Shown here: positions 10,270 to 20,970 of the stretch, one piece after another | Layout: the number at the start of each line of letters is the position of its first letter | Numbering within the stretch: the first letter of the stretch is position 1 | Source of the DNA: Gonocerus acuteangulatus | Taxonomy: Eukaryota; Arthropoda; Insecta; Hemiptera; Coreidae | Direction: 5' to 3' | NCBI GenBank assembly: GCA_946811695.1 | Contig: OX328131.1 | Coordinates: 11,184,832-11,248,831 of the forward strand | DNA: 64,000 nt | Notes under the pieces: model-generated | Database searches by the model: none | The model's input: the letters and a program-made list of their open reading frames with translations, nothing else | Told to the model about the DNA's origin: nothing | Position numbers and translations under genes: made by a program

Positions 10270-10440
10270 GCCACGGTGAATGCACCGGTTGCCGTTGCAC
10301 AACAAGGTTAAGAAACGTCGGGCGTGGCCAGTACCGGAATGGGTGACCGATCACATGCTGTTGGCATTATACAAGGGTAGCAAGCTGTTGATAGCCCGGC
10401 GTTAATAGCCCAAGTGTTGATACGCCGTTGAACACACACA
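10270..10440 (+). mobile_element. 5S-rRNA-derived SINE, second copy
   Basis: GCCACGGTGAATGCACCGG, AAGGTTAAGAAACGTCGGGC and AATGGGTGACCGATC follow the 5S order, ending CTGTTGGC at 10365. The tail has AAGGGTAGCAAGCTGTTG, GCGTTAATAGCCCAAG and GATACGCCGTTGAACAC, then a short CA run. Box A is less conserved than at 3540-3737. Confidence 0.7.
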
Positions 10441-10769
10441 CACTCAACAAAAATAATAAAAGCTATTTCCACGCAATTAAAAAGTAACTTTCAATAATAA
10501 GTAAAAATATAAAAACCAAGTATAAAAACTAAAGGTCAAAAATAAATAAATCAAAATGGCAAAAATATTATGGTTATTAATGCCTTAGATTTTTTTTTAT
10601 GCCTTATTATTTTTTTATTGTTTACACCAGTTTTTGGTGATAAAACAAATATATATGTGCAAAAAAATCGAATAAATGGCTTATTTTAGTTGGAAGGCTA
10701 ACCTTAACTGCACTCAAAACACAATTAAACTTATATTCATCGAATGTTGATAGTTTTGTCATATTAATT

Positions 10770-10876
10770 TTACCACTTGATTGGGTCTCCGGTGATTCTT
10801 TCCTTGACATCAAATAGGATTGTTTTAATCTCATGTGACCGATCCTGAGCCAAGCCAGGACTACCTCTGCTCTCAT
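10770..10876 (-). pseudogene. non-LTR ORF2 fragment
   Basis: The minus-strand frame starts RAEVVLAWLRIGHMRLKQSY, the same block as in the element at 9178-9904. The Cys/His tail is lost after about 30 residues. Confidence 0.65.
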
Positions 10877-11999
10877 TTTATACTTCCTTTCTAATTAGGG
10901 TAAATATAGGAATCATTTTCTCTGATCATTATTTCCGTCTAATGTTCTGTCTACAGTCTTAGTCATTGTCTGGCAATATCCTGTCTGGAATGTGTTCATT
11001 GTTTCGCCCAGCTTCTTCACGAACTGTCGTTGTCTGTCGATTCATCAGCAAGATGGTGTTGTCATCAGTATGCAATGTATGTCCCTCAAGTCGCGGGACT
11101 AATATTAATTTAATAATTCCGGTCCTTCTTAAAAACAGTAGGCGCAATATAACATGAAGTCGCTATAAAAATTTATCACACCTATCTTGTCTGCAACCTC
11201 AAAAATAATTTGATTTCTGTAATTTACATAATTTTGAAAAACACCTGTCTCTAAGGTGGCTACCTGGACACAAAGGCTTAAAAGCAACAAGCAGGATTTC
11301 TGGCAAACTAAATCACATGACAAAGACCGACAAACAAATATACTTAAGACCATAAAAATGACCCCTTATGATCTAATCCTAATGTACATATGAGGTTTTT
11401 TTTTTAATTGAATGTTACTAAGATCTTTAAGATGGTTTAATCTTTTCGGTTTTCAGCGGAATTTTTATATTGACGTCAATGAGATAACCTTTGGTTTTTG
11501 TACGCTTATCGTGCTGTCTCAACTGTTTATTATCAATAGAAACACCCTCTGAAAATCGTTTGCATTTTTTTTTTTTTTTTTAAATATAATGCATTTTTTT
11601 TTTTTTTTTGTGGGTCATGCATCATTTTTGTTTTTATTATTCATTATGTCAAGTAAACGGTTTTTTCCCTCTAAAAATCACGGCTTAATCCACTCCGCAA
11701 GAAGGAACCATCGTTTAAATTTTATATTTTATTTAAACACAATCGTGTCATCCAAGCTGGTCATTTTCCAAGCTATTGGATCCATACCGAACCATTTGCG
11801 CAAGCCTACTGAACAATTCACCATGGTAATGTTATACATAGGACAAAAACGAATATTTCATAACCAGGCGACACTGTCAAGTTATCATTTATTCCGGGGA
11901 AAATGAGAATTCACTCCAATAAAAAAAAAAATGTTTAAAATACTTATTTAAATTGTTATTTATGCCGTCAATTAGATCCTAAAAATAATTCTCATTAAA

Positions 12000-12002
<3 letters not shown>
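10877..12002. other. unassigned DNA
   Basis: Several short frames (for example 11129-11353 minus, 11589-11906 plus) show no recognisable domains. There are T-rich runs at 11565-11610. No structured repeat seen. Confidence 0.35.
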
Positions 12003-12042
<40 letters not shown>

Positions 12043-12170
12043 TATATATATATATGCACACATATAGTACTAACCATACTATCTTCCTAGTGTGCGAGTC
12101 AAAAATTAGATACCACTAAAGTATCTGCACCTCTGGGCTCTAGTATGTTTTTACGCGCGGATTTTAATAT
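12003..12170 (+). mobile_element. (TA)n tract followed by SINE B 3' fragment
   Basis: TA/CA repeats occupy 12003-12065. Then AGTACTAACCATACTATC, TTCCTAGTGTG, TAGATACC and CTGCACCTCTGGGCTC match the last third of SINE B with substitutions. Confidence 0.55.
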
Positions 12171-12244
12171 ATGTATATGCATGTATATGTTGCGTGTGCA
12201 TCTGAATTAACTGTAGGAAATAACCAAAATAGTGGCTCAATAGT

Positions 12245-12570
12245 TTTTTTGAGTTTTGAAGGGAGAATCGATGAAAATGTTACGTTTTTTGAGTTTGGAA
12301 GGGAGAATCGATGAAAATGTTACGTTTTTTGAGTTTGGAAGGGAGAATCGATGAAAATGTTACGTTTTTTGAGTTTGGAAGGGAGAATCGATGATAATGT
12401 TACGTTTTTTGAGTTTGGAAGGGAGAATCGATAAAAATGTTACTTTTTTGAGTTTGGAAGGGAGAATCGATGAAAATGTTACGTTTTTTGAGTTTGGAAG
12501 GGAGAATCGATGAAAATGTTACGTTTTTTGAGTTTGGAAGGGAGAATCGATGAAAATGTTACGTTTTTGT
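12245..12570. repeat. 40-bp minisatellite, 8 copies
   Basis: The unit is GAGTTTGGAAGGGAGAATCG plus ATGAAAATGTTACGTTTTTT. Copies start near 12251, 12291, 12331, 12371, 12411, 12450, 12490 and 12530. Very few differences among copies. Confidence 0.95.
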
Positions 12571-13030
12571 TCAAAAAGTATGACATGATTGAACCTAAAT
12601 ATCTGCATTCATTCGCGATGTGCTAAAACATTAATTCTAAAAACAAATAAATGCAAATGATTAGAAAGGTAAACTAAAACCGTCAGAAATGAATATAGGA
12701 ACCATTAAAGAAGTAAAATAAAAAATACATCCTAAACAACTAATTACCGAATACCTTCAAATGGAAAACTCAAAGCACCAAAGATTTAATCCCAAAGAAA
12801 CAAATATATTTTATGATTTTCTTGAGGTACCAATGACCGTCATAAGATTAGACCATTTCTTGCCTATTTTCCTCTTGAGTGAATGTGTTATATTGGTGTA
12901 AATTATAGATTAAGAATCTAGAAAGGTACAGGGTTCCTAATGCCATGGTCATTTCGCGTTGGGTTGTGAAATATGAACCATTATTGCACATTGGTCTGGT
13001 TAACCCCCAAGGAACATATTACAGTTCTAG

Positions 13031-13727
13031 ACAGACTCATTCGTGGTAGGGATTGAGGATTGCCCTGTTTCCGGAAGAAAACTGGATATAAGGGGTGTCA
13101 TGGATTCTTTTCAAGTTCAGACTCATTCGTGGTAGGGATTGAGGATTGCCCTGTTTCCGGAAGAAAACTGGATATGAGGGGTGTCATGGATTCTTTTGAA
13201 GTTCAGACTCATTCGTGGTAGGGATTGAGGATTGCCCTGTTTCCGGAAGAAAACTGCATATGAGGGGTGTCATGGATTCTTTTGAAGTTCAGACTCATTC
13301 GTGGTAGGGATTGAGGATTGCCCTGTTTCCGGAAGAAAACTGGATATGAGGGGTGTCATGGATTCTTTTGAAGTTCAGACTCATTCGTGGTAGGGATTGA
13401 GGATTGCCCTGTTTCCGGAAGAAAACTGCATATGAGGGGTGTCATGGATTCTTTTGAAGTTCAGACTCATTCGTGGTAGGGATTGAGGATTGCCCTGTTT
13501 CCGGAAGAAAACTGCATATGAGGGGTGTCATGGATTCTTTTGAAGTTCAGACTCATTCGTGGTAGGGATTGAGGATTGCCCTGTTTCCGGAAGAAAACTG
13601 CATATGAGGGGTGTCATGGATTCTTTTGAAGTTCAGACTCATTCGTGGTAGGGATTGAGGATTGCCCTGTTTCCGGAAGAAAACTGGATATGAGGGGTGT
13701 CATGGATTCTTTTGAAGTTCAGACATA
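13031..13727. repeat. 86-bp minisatellite, about 8 copies
   Basis: The unit starts AGACTCATTCGTGGTAGGG and includes GAGGATTGCCCTGTTTCCGG. Spacing between starts is 86 bp. Copies differ mainly at the ACTGGATATG/ACTGCATATG position. Confidence 0.95.
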
Positions 13728-13898
13728 AAGTTTCTTTAGGAAATTATTATTTATTCACCCTCAAAGCAGAACCTTTTTAATCTTTCCGCAACGGAGTTTG
13801 AAAAATCCAAAAATTTTCTGCAGTCTCATGGGGTTCAAGTTGCCTGTAATATGAACCGCGAGCGAGATAATCTTGAAGAATAATCGGAAATAAATAAG

Positions 13899-14289
13899 CA
13901 ATCATGGAATAGTTGGGATTCGGCTAATAAAAAAATTTCAATAAGATTTTTGTAAAAAAAAATCTATATTCAGGACGTTTTGGCTACTCTTTGGTAGCCT
14001 TCGTCAGCAATGAAGGTGCCGGGAGGCAGAGGAAGACCAAAGTTAACACTTAAGTAACCATTGTGGAAGTAGTTGTGGATCCTTTATATACTTCAACTAT
14101 GGTTACTTAAGTGTTAACTTCCTCTGCCTCCCGGGATTTTCATTGCTGACGAAGGCTACCAAAGAGTAGCCGAAACGTCCTGAATATAGATTTTTTTTAC
14201 AAAAATCGTCATGAGGTTTCTTTTTAGCAGAATCCCAACTATTCCATGTTTGCTTATCACCTCGACGGCTAACTATCTAATCTTCATGG
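13899..14289. mobile_element. palindromic mini-PLE (foldback) with 13-bp target duplication
   Basis: Two inverted arms meet near 14075. Each arm carries GATTCGGCTAA-type sequence, the TCTATATTCAGGACG lead-in and a hammerhead-like motif. The right side ends with an unpaired tail of about 35 nt (CACCTCGACGGCTAACTATC region), as described for PLE terminal repeats. A perfect 13-bp repeat, GGAAATAAATAAG, lies at 13886-13898 and 14290-14302. No coding capacity. Confidence 0.75.
14146..14179 (+). ncRNA. hammerhead-like motif, right arm of mini-PLE
   Basis: CTGACGA, then stem II (GGCTAC, loop, GTAGCC, with an extra A before it), then GAAACGTC. The core is intact and stem III is the palindrome ACGT. 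The left-arm copy at 13974-14007 (minus) has the G of GAAA changed to A. Confidence 0.65.
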
Positions 14290-14837
14290 GGAAATAAATA
14301 AGTGCTTGTAATATAATTAACAATAATTTTATTGACTTTTTCTGCAGCCTCTATTTAAAAAACAACCAGTCGGTCAGGCTGATCTTTTTGCAGCCCTTGT
14401 CGTCTTTCTGCGACAATGTCGCACTGTCGCCAGTTCTTCTGCTGTGGGGGAGATAAAATTATCATTCATTCCCCCCCCCCCAAAAAAAATAAAAATAAAA
14501 AAAAATTATGCTCTGTGAAAAACATTATTTTGATGAAAAATTGGAATTGAACCATTTTGAAAGTCATCGCTTCATATTAGATGGCTAATTAACTTTCCTA
14601 AAAATAGGCAATTTCATTAAGAGAATTCGGAGCTCAAATTGAGTGATTTCCGCTTAGGATACTATAGGTTTCCTGTTGTGGTGCTTACGACCTTGTTTAG
14701 CTTTCGTTATACATTTTTACGGCTCCAGTAACTTAACTGTTTCTATTCTGAGCATTCCAGATAATACTAGGGATAAGAACGGAAACAGTCCAGAATGATA
14801 AAATTTCTACTTATTTTTATTTGTTGTGAAATTTAAT

Positions 14838-15276
14838 GCTTTTTATGTATTACTAGGTGTTACCCAGTGTGTCATGCTACACCTAATTTCTGTCTATGAC
14901 TCTCCCCGTATCAAGATCTGATTGATAGCCAGTTGTCTACACCCAGTTTAGAAAATCGGTGAAACGATGTGAATTTGTTTTAGTTCATAATGATACCCGG
15001 CAGAGGCCAGCACAACAGCACTTCATCTAAACAGCCGACAGAGGTCAGTAGTTGTCGATTCAAAATGGCCGTCACAATCTGAATGTTTCAGTGTAGCCAA
15101 TTTTTCTTGAACAAAACTTTTGACCTTTTGACCAAATTTGGAAATTTGACTATTCTGACCTAGCCTAGGAGATTTCTCGTATCAAGACCTACCTGTGTGC
15201 CAAGTTTGCTCCATATCGGTCAAACGGTGTGGATTTGTATAAGGAACAAACAAAGAAACAGACAGACAGACACGTG

Positions 15277-15341
<65 letters not shown>
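14838..15341 (+). mobile_element. unclassified TE 3' end with (TA)n tail
   Basis: Two diverged repeats of a CGTATCAAGA...ATCGGT-AAACG-TGTG module occur (about 14910-14980 and 15178-15240). They are followed by AAACAGACAGACAGACACG and (TA)n at 15283-15341. The phrase CAAGTTTG-TCCATATCGG plus a GACA run resembles 3' ends of several arthropod TE families (RTE-type LINEs or Helitrons), so the class is open. Confidence 0.35.
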
Positions 15342-15343
<2 letters not shown>

Positions 15344-15555
15344 TTGATGTTAGAACAGCTTTTATTATATTCGTCATCTACATATTAATCCATTTTTCTT
15401 CCAATAAATTGTTATATTTAATGTTATTATAGTTAAAGTAGTAGAAAAACGTTTTACTACAATACTTAGTAATTAATTTCTGGAATTTATTAAAGGAATC
15501 GTTTTCCTATTAATTCTTCCTATACTTGTATGTAATCACACTAAAGTATAATTAA

Positions 15556-15808
15556 AGGGGTCGGGGAAAAATAGTGCCAAGCAACATTTTTAATTTAACT
15601 AAATTGTAGCTGCTATATGTTGGATATTATGTGGGACTATCAGTTGAAATGGTTAGGGGCAGCAAGATTAAGTAGCATACAGCGCTTGTAGTCAGATTTT
15701 AGTAGCATTTGCATCATAGACTGATAGTCCCACATGATATCCAACATATAGCAGCAACAGATAATTTTTGTTAAAAATGTTGCTTGGCACTATTTTGCCC
15801 CGACCCCT
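15556..15808. mobile_element. long-TIR MITE, 253 bp
   Basis: Terminal inverted repeats start AGGGGTCGGGG and continue through AGTGCCAAGCAACATTTTTAA. A second inner inverted pair is GCTGCTATATGTTGGATAT with its inverse. The flanks TTAA (left) and TCAA (right) hint at a TTAA target, but the match is imperfect. Confidence 0.65.
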
Positions 15809-16539
15809 TCAACTGTTGCTAACCTCTGCTTAGCGAACAGCTGACCATAACTAGTCCAGTATTCTGGATGTGGTCTGTATTTAGCTTCTCCAAGGACTTG
15901 CTCTATAGCTAGAACATGGATTCCTAGCCAACTGGGGAGAAGTATTTATAGATGGCGTTCTGGAATAGTTTCAGGGGGGTACACGTGCTTCTCATTATGG
16001 CGACGTTCATTTACTTCGTATAAAAAAAAACCCAATTACATACAAACATTTTGCGTTCATAAATTTCACGTAAGATGCTGAGATTAGAACTGAGGTATTC
16101 CTATTTATGCTCAGAAAATTTAACCGAAAGGGTTACCAAGCTTCATCTAACATCATGTTATATCATAAGGGATCCAGAGTAAAAACCAAAGGGAACATTG
16201 ACATCTTTATGTGACAGCAGAGATTACGCATTATTTGCTCTAACTCTTTTTCCTAGTTTTTAAATATGCATTTCTGACAAACCAAAAAAAAAAAACACTT
16301 TTGATTTGAAAACATTTGAAGCCAAATTTTCAGATGTCCGCCCAGGTATATTGATAAAGGAATCTTAAAATTTATAAAACCTACCCGTCAAGGTAATCTT
16401 TTTTCATTTAAAGATTAAATTCACTGATAGGTTACATCCTTACATATAACCCTAGTATTTAAAAATTTAAATTGTTTCGGGCAATTTCAAATCATATTTT
16501 ATGGTTTCTGAGAATCCCAAACCATTTTTTCTCTGGTTC
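15809..16539. other. unassigned DNA
   Basis: No coding frame or repeat that I can support. Confidence 0.35.
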
Positions 16540-17090
16540 GGACAATCCACGAACATGATCTGTGTGTTTCGGACAATTCCCAACCATATCCTGTGCGTTT
16601 CGTTCAGTCCTCAAACATGTCCTGTGGGTTTCTGACAATCACTAAAGATGCCCTGTTGGATTGAGACAAACCCCAAACATGCCCTGCGGGTTTCTGACAA
16701 CCCCTAAAAATGTCCTGTTGGTTTGGGGTCAAACCCCAAACATTTCCTGTGGTTTTCTGACAATCCCTAAAAATGTCCTGTTGGTTTGGGTACAAACCCC
16801 AAACATGTCCTGTGGTTTTCTGACAATCCCTAAAAATGTCCTGTTGGTTTGAGACAAACCCCAAACATCTTCTGGGGGTTTCTGACAATCCCTAAAAATG
16901 TCCTGTTGTTTTGGGACAAACCCCAAACATGTCCTGTGGGTTTCTGACAACCCCTAAAAATGTCCTGTTGGTTTGAGGACAAACCCCAAACATGTCCTGT
17001 GGTTTTCTGACAATCCCTGAAAATGTCCTGTTGGTTTCGGGCAGTTTCCAAACATGTCCTGTGTGTTTCGGACAATCCCCAAACATCGTG
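16540..17090. repeat. 62-bp minisatellite built from two related 31-bp halves
   Basis: Alternating half-units are GTTTCTGACAATCCCTAAAA(ATGTCCTGTTG) and GTTTGGGACAAACCCCAAAC(ATGTCCTGTGG). The halves align with each other, so the array grew from a 31-bp ancestor that became a dimer. Frames across it on both strands are spurious. Confidence 0.85.
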
Positions 17091-17169
17091 GCCTTTTGAA
17101 CCCTTTTAAAATTTACCTGGATGATATGAGTTGAAAAACTACATTTTTTTTTTTTTAATTACTTTTTAT

Positions 17170-17330
17170 TTTTACCAATTTTTCGCCTTTTCAAGTCTTC
17201 ATCAGGGCAGTGAGGGCTTCATAATGCCTCACATTTAACAAATATCTGCTTCAAGGTTTCCGTCTCATCTCGGCACCATCGACGAATAGCATTCTCGATT
17301 ATACCCAATGAGTACATGTGTTTTCTTGGT
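17170..17330 (-). pseudogene. LINE-type C-terminal remnant
   Basis: Minus-strand frames give LGIIENAIRR, CRDETETLKQIF and KCEAL. They resemble the C-x2-C/H...EHIL-CEAL zinc-like tail of RNase-H-bearing non-LTR retrotransposons. The cysteines are partly lost and a stop follows. A degraded CTGATGA...GAAA motif overlaps at 17178-17212 (minus). Confidence 0.35.
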
Positions 17331-18014
17331 AGTATTCGTCCTTAATGGTGTCCCAGTTTTAACTTGCCAGTTGGAGGTAGTTTTTGGTCTTTTCTTTCGA
17401 CATCGGTTGACTATCTCTTCTTTCGCCCAAGAATTTATTTCCTTCCTATCAAGGCTATTTTGTATTGCTCAAAAGGGAGCATACATTTTGATACTTGTCA
17501 TTGTGAAATGGAATAGTAAATGCCCATTCCAGGAGCGGAGTACTGCTCCATTGTACCAACCCGTGTACCCCGTAACACCTACCCACCCATACGAAGCCCC
17601 AAGGTCTGTAGTGTGGGTGTCCAGACAAAGGACTTGAACACCCTTCATCGGTGTGGTTTCCTCACTACTGCCTTTTCTCCAGACACCTGCCTTCACTACT
17701 CCCACGCCAGAGGATATGATAATTTACTAAACATCTGTGTGCGCTTTGTATTCTAGCTGTTGCTTATCCGTTTGGGCAATCGGTCAACGAGTACTTATTT
17801 ATAACTTGTTAAGCAACCAGAGCCTTGGGCGGATAAACACTCACCTTGCATTCATTAATCTTAAATAATCTTTCAAAGCTGCAAGGATTATAAAAGGCGC
17901 TGGTTTGAACGGGTTTAATTATTTCAAAGCAATGCAATTTTGAAATATTATAATTTACTTCAATGTCAAATGTTTACTTTCATCACTCAATCGTTTTAGT
18001 GTGCAATACTGTCA

Positions 18015-18030
<16 letters not shown>
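17331..18030. other. unassigned DNA
   Basis: Overlapping frames at 17308-17756 on both strands lack recognisable domains. A (CA)n run begins at about 18015. Confidence 0.35.
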
Positions 18031-18078
<48 letters not shown>

Positions 18079-18216
18079 TGACATTGATTTGTTTTGGTGT
18101 TGGAGGTACTGCATCAAATAGGAAAACCAAAACAACAGGTCCCCACCACAATTTTTCATTAAATCTTCAAAGCACGTTTTCAGTGCATCTAGTACTTCAC
18201 TACAGGCGGTTTGCAC
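18031..18216 (-). mobile_element. (TA)n tract followed by a PLE-type tail and terminal repeat fragment
   Basis: After (TA)n (18031-18076) comes CTTGACATTGATTTG...GGTACTGCATCAAATAGG, the same tail-plus-terminus order as at 51759-51890. The hammerhead part has decayed around AAAGCACGTTTTCAGTGCA (about 18168-18186). Confidence 0.5.
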
Positions 18217-18303
18217 ATAGTTGCTTATGTTTCTAAGATAATGAGAAATATATTTAATGTTTCATGATCTACTGGATATGACCGTTTCGACTTAGTAATA
18301 ACC

Positions 18304-18337
18304 GACGTTTCGACAGACATTCTGACGGCTTCCTCAG
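18304..18337 (-). ncRNA. hammerhead-like motif, weak stem II
   Basis: CTGAGGA...GAAACGTCGG on the minus strand keeps both core blocks and the ACGT palindrome, but the intervening 19 nt pair poorly. A second GTTTCGAC block lies just upstream at 18283-18291. Confidence 0.4.
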
Positions 18338-18848
18338 GTATTCGTCTTTCAATGAAGATTGGTTTCATACTGAGACTTATTTATGCCTGGTCGGGGTCGT
18401 AGGAGGCCTTTCCGGATTTCTGATTGGCCTGCAGAATATCTAGCTAAACGTCCGTTATTATCACATGGACGCGATAATATCAAGAAGACCTTAAAACATT
18501 ATTGAACATTTGATGACCTTAAGCATGTTGCCTTAAAGTCATTAAGTTACCATGAATATTGAGTGATATTTTCATTTAAACCCCTGCACACTACCTTAAC
18601 ACATACATATATAGGTACTAACAAACAAGCTGGTTTCCTAGTGAGACTACTGAATACGCTGTTCATTATGTCATCGCGAAAGAAGCGGAACACCAATTAA
18701 ATAAAATAAATAACAATAAAAACATACTATTTAGACATAAGTAAACGTTTTTAGTCCTAAAACCTCGAAAATACTTTGTATAATGATTGAAAAGTATATT
18801 TATTGGCCTTAAAATAAGATTGTGATATAATTGTGAAAATGACTCATA

Positions 18849-19393
18849 TCTGGCTGTACCGTATGAAATGTCAGTTTTGGACTTGCCGATTTCCTTCAAA
18901 TGTCTTGAATCTGTTGTGACTCCTACTCCGAGTTCTTTGGCATATTCCCTAGTGCATTTTGAGGGACAAGCTTCAACCCTTTCTTTCAGGTGGTCATTGT
19001 CAAGCTTGGTTTCTGGCCTTACTCTCTCCTCTTTGTCAAGGTCACAATTTCCACTGCGAAACCTGGAAAACCACCGGTAAACAGTTCGTTCATTCGCCGT
19101 CCCCTCCCCGAACGCCGTGTTAATGTTCATACACGCCTCAGCAGCGCTATGACCGAGCTTTAATTCATAACGAAAAATAATACGGATTTCTGTTGAAATC
19201 ATAATTTAACTTTTATTTTTTTCGCAGAGGATCGTTCTCACAACACAGTACGCAAGTTACTGAATAAATAATAGGAATAAAAGAGCTTTTATTCTATATG
19301 AATAACAATGATGTTTGTAAATAATGAAATAAAAAAGGGAAAGGATTAAATCGCAAAGTAAACAAAACTGACATTTCATACGGTACAGCCTGA
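18849..19393 (-). mobile_element. mariner-type deletion derivative, 545 bp
   Basis: Inverted termini of about 29 bp (TCTGGCTGTACCGTATGAAA and TCAGGCTGTACCGTATGAAA) are flanked by TA at 18847-18848 and 19394-19395. A transposase N-terminus reads inward from the right end and runs straight into the left terminus. The catalytic two-thirds has been deleted. Confidence 0.85.
18876..19202 (-). pseudogene. mariner transposase, N-terminal DNA-binding half only
   Basis: From MISTEIRIIFRYELKLGHSA onward, residues 1-55 form the first helix-turn-helix (AAEACMNINTAFGEGTANER, then TVYRWFSRFRSG). Residues 70-108 form the second (LKERVEACPS, then ELGVGVTTDSRHLKEIGKSK). These two domains bind the terminal repeats in the Tc1/mariner family, with the paired WF-RFRSG and SRHL-IGK motifs in the expected order. 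At about residue 110 the frame enters the left inverted terminus, so the DD(34)D nuclease domain is absent. It cannot transpose itself. A surviving peptide could in principle bind termini, but nothing shows expression. Confidence 0.85.
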
Positions 19394-19761
19394 TATTTGT
19401 ATGAGCATTATCCCAGCTGACCTTGACAATCTGCTTCCAGTGTCAGTGAAATCTCCAGTGAAAGTACTAATACCTTGGAGTGTGCCTTTCCCTGCTTGGC
19501 CTATTATGGTAGAAACCAATCAAACAGGTTGCTGACATTGAAAAGTGTGTAATTTGTTGTAAACTATTAAATTGACAGCATTTATTTAGAGCTTTATATT
19601 TACAGGGAGTCCCGCATTGAGATGTCATAACTTTAGGGGTTTATTCTATCCGTCATCTGTAGTTAAGAGACGCATAAATGAGCGTCATATCTCAAGATGA
19701 AGCAGAGCTACTCAAAACTATTGTCTTTAATAAAAATTGTGTTTTACGGATTTCTGATTGA

Positions 19762-20020
19762 AAAAAAAAATCAGTCCCGTAACAGACCTCGAGGGCCCTG
19801 AGGGCCCCTTGGCTGCTTCGACTGCTATACTCATTAGTACCCAAGGTACCCATTGATAAATTAATTAAAGGCTGGGTTGGCCTAGTGACAGTCAGGGAGG
19901 CCGAATTCAACCCATGAACGAAGAGACTAGATGCAAAAACCTTTAGTGCTTGCTCGGGATTTGAACTCAGGTCCTCCAACTTATTAGTCCAGTGCTCTAC
20001 CACTGAGCTAACCTCGCCCT
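19762..20020 (-). mobile_element. SINE B, near-complete, with 15-bp target duplication
   Basis: On the minus strand the head is CGAGGTTAGCTCAGTGGTAG (A box) and CCTGAGTTCAAATCCCGAG (B box). The body follows, ending TTACGGGACTGA and a T run. The perfect repeat CGGATTTCTGATTGA lies at 19747-19761 and 20021-20035, so this copy moved as one unit. The 3' end is T-rich, not A-rich. Confidence 0.85.
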
Positions 20021-20119
20021 CGGATTTCTGATTGATGTATCGTAAATAACGACCACACTTTTTGAATTTACGTTAAATTTCCAATAATAAACACCCGTTA
20101 TTAAAACATTGCCATGTAA

Positions 20120-20290
20120 TTCATCGAGAGGAGATCTTTGACCGTAGATGATGCAAGGTAGGGATTGTCGGGGTTCGGTCACTGCTACTTAATAAAACTA
20201 CATTTTATCATAAAAATGGTTTTATTGTGCCGACGTTTCGGCTTGAACTTCAAGCCTTCATCAGGGCTGTAAAAAATAAGTAGGACGGAT
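20120..20290 (-). mobile_element. PLE terminal repeat with tail
   Basis: A tail block (TCGAGAGGAGATCTTTGACC) is followed by GGGATTGTCGGGGTTCGGTC, AACTACATTTTATCATAAAA and the hammerhead-like motif at 20232-20264. The same order recurs at 60309-60420 and inverted at 61835-61962. Confidence 0.65.
20232..20264 (-). ncRNA. hammerhead-like motif, strongest stem II
   Basis: CTGATGA, an extra A, an 8-bp stem II (GGCTTGAA pairing with TTCAAGCC across one G), then GAAACGTC. The flanks GCC (before CTGATGA) and GGC (after GTC) can form stem I. Stem III is only the palindrome ACGT. Confidence 0.7.
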
Positions 20291-20849
20291 GTAACACTGA
20301 ACTATACATACATATATATGCCTACATACACAAATACACATACATATATGGAAAAAGACAAAAACATAAAATACTAGTACATAATATATAGAAGAACAAT
20401 GTGCTCTAGAAGTGTTTGGATTATTAGGAGAACAGATATAAGAATAACAGATTACATATTAGATTAGATATAAAAATAACAATATTGGCTTACCGATGGG
20501 AAGATAGAGAACTATTCCTCACAAATGCGGGATCATTTCTGACAGTTAATACAGGGAAACATGAACATGAAAGGAGTTGGTGAGGGGGGGGGGGTTCTGG
20601 ACCACCCAATGGACAGAGAACATAGAAGATGAAAGAAAGAGCGGCGAAAGCGGCGTAGTACAGTAAGGTGTCATAAAGTCATAAAATGTTGTGTTAATGG
20701 AAAGGGAGGCAGGTATAAAGGGCTATATTGCAGGCGGTATAGGGGATTAGGATGGAGTTTTTAATTTCCATATAAATTAAGAGCTATATTTAAAGCCATA
20801 TAGATGTGAATTATTTACATTAGTATTTTCTTAAATTATTCCCTAGTGG
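20291..20849. other. unassigned DNA next to PLE terminus
   Basis: TACATA-rich microsatellite-like stretch at 20305-20350 and a G run at 20583-20592. No coding frame. It may be the interior of the PLE. Confidence 0.35.
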
Positions 20850-20970
20850 TATCGATTCCCACTAGGGGCGGTGGCTTTTCTTTCGCAAAAAGAAAAAGCA
20901 TCACCCCTATCCTGGCTAGAAAAGGGTGGTAACCTATAGATAACCCGTCCTAAAATTCGTAGTTAATAAT
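20850..20970 (+). mobile_element. SINE C fragment
   Basis: GTATCGATTCCCACTAGG is B-box-like. Then GCTTTTCTTTCGCAAAAAG, CCTATCCTGGCTAG, AAGGGTGGTAACCTATAGAT (shared with the 5S-type SINE tail) and GGACGTTAAAATTTAAATAA. Related pieces: 3780-3870 plus, 27085-27190 plus, 27775-27860 plus and 39321-39395 minus. Confidence 0.55.

Noticed and set aside
10959..11353. Minus-strand frames of 62 and 74 codons
   Set aside because: No recognisable domain and no splice or promoter context; within the range expected by chance.
16604..17086. Overlapping repetitive frames on both strands
   Set aside because: Produced by the 62-bp minisatellite. Frames on both strands read equally well, which indicates repeat sequence.
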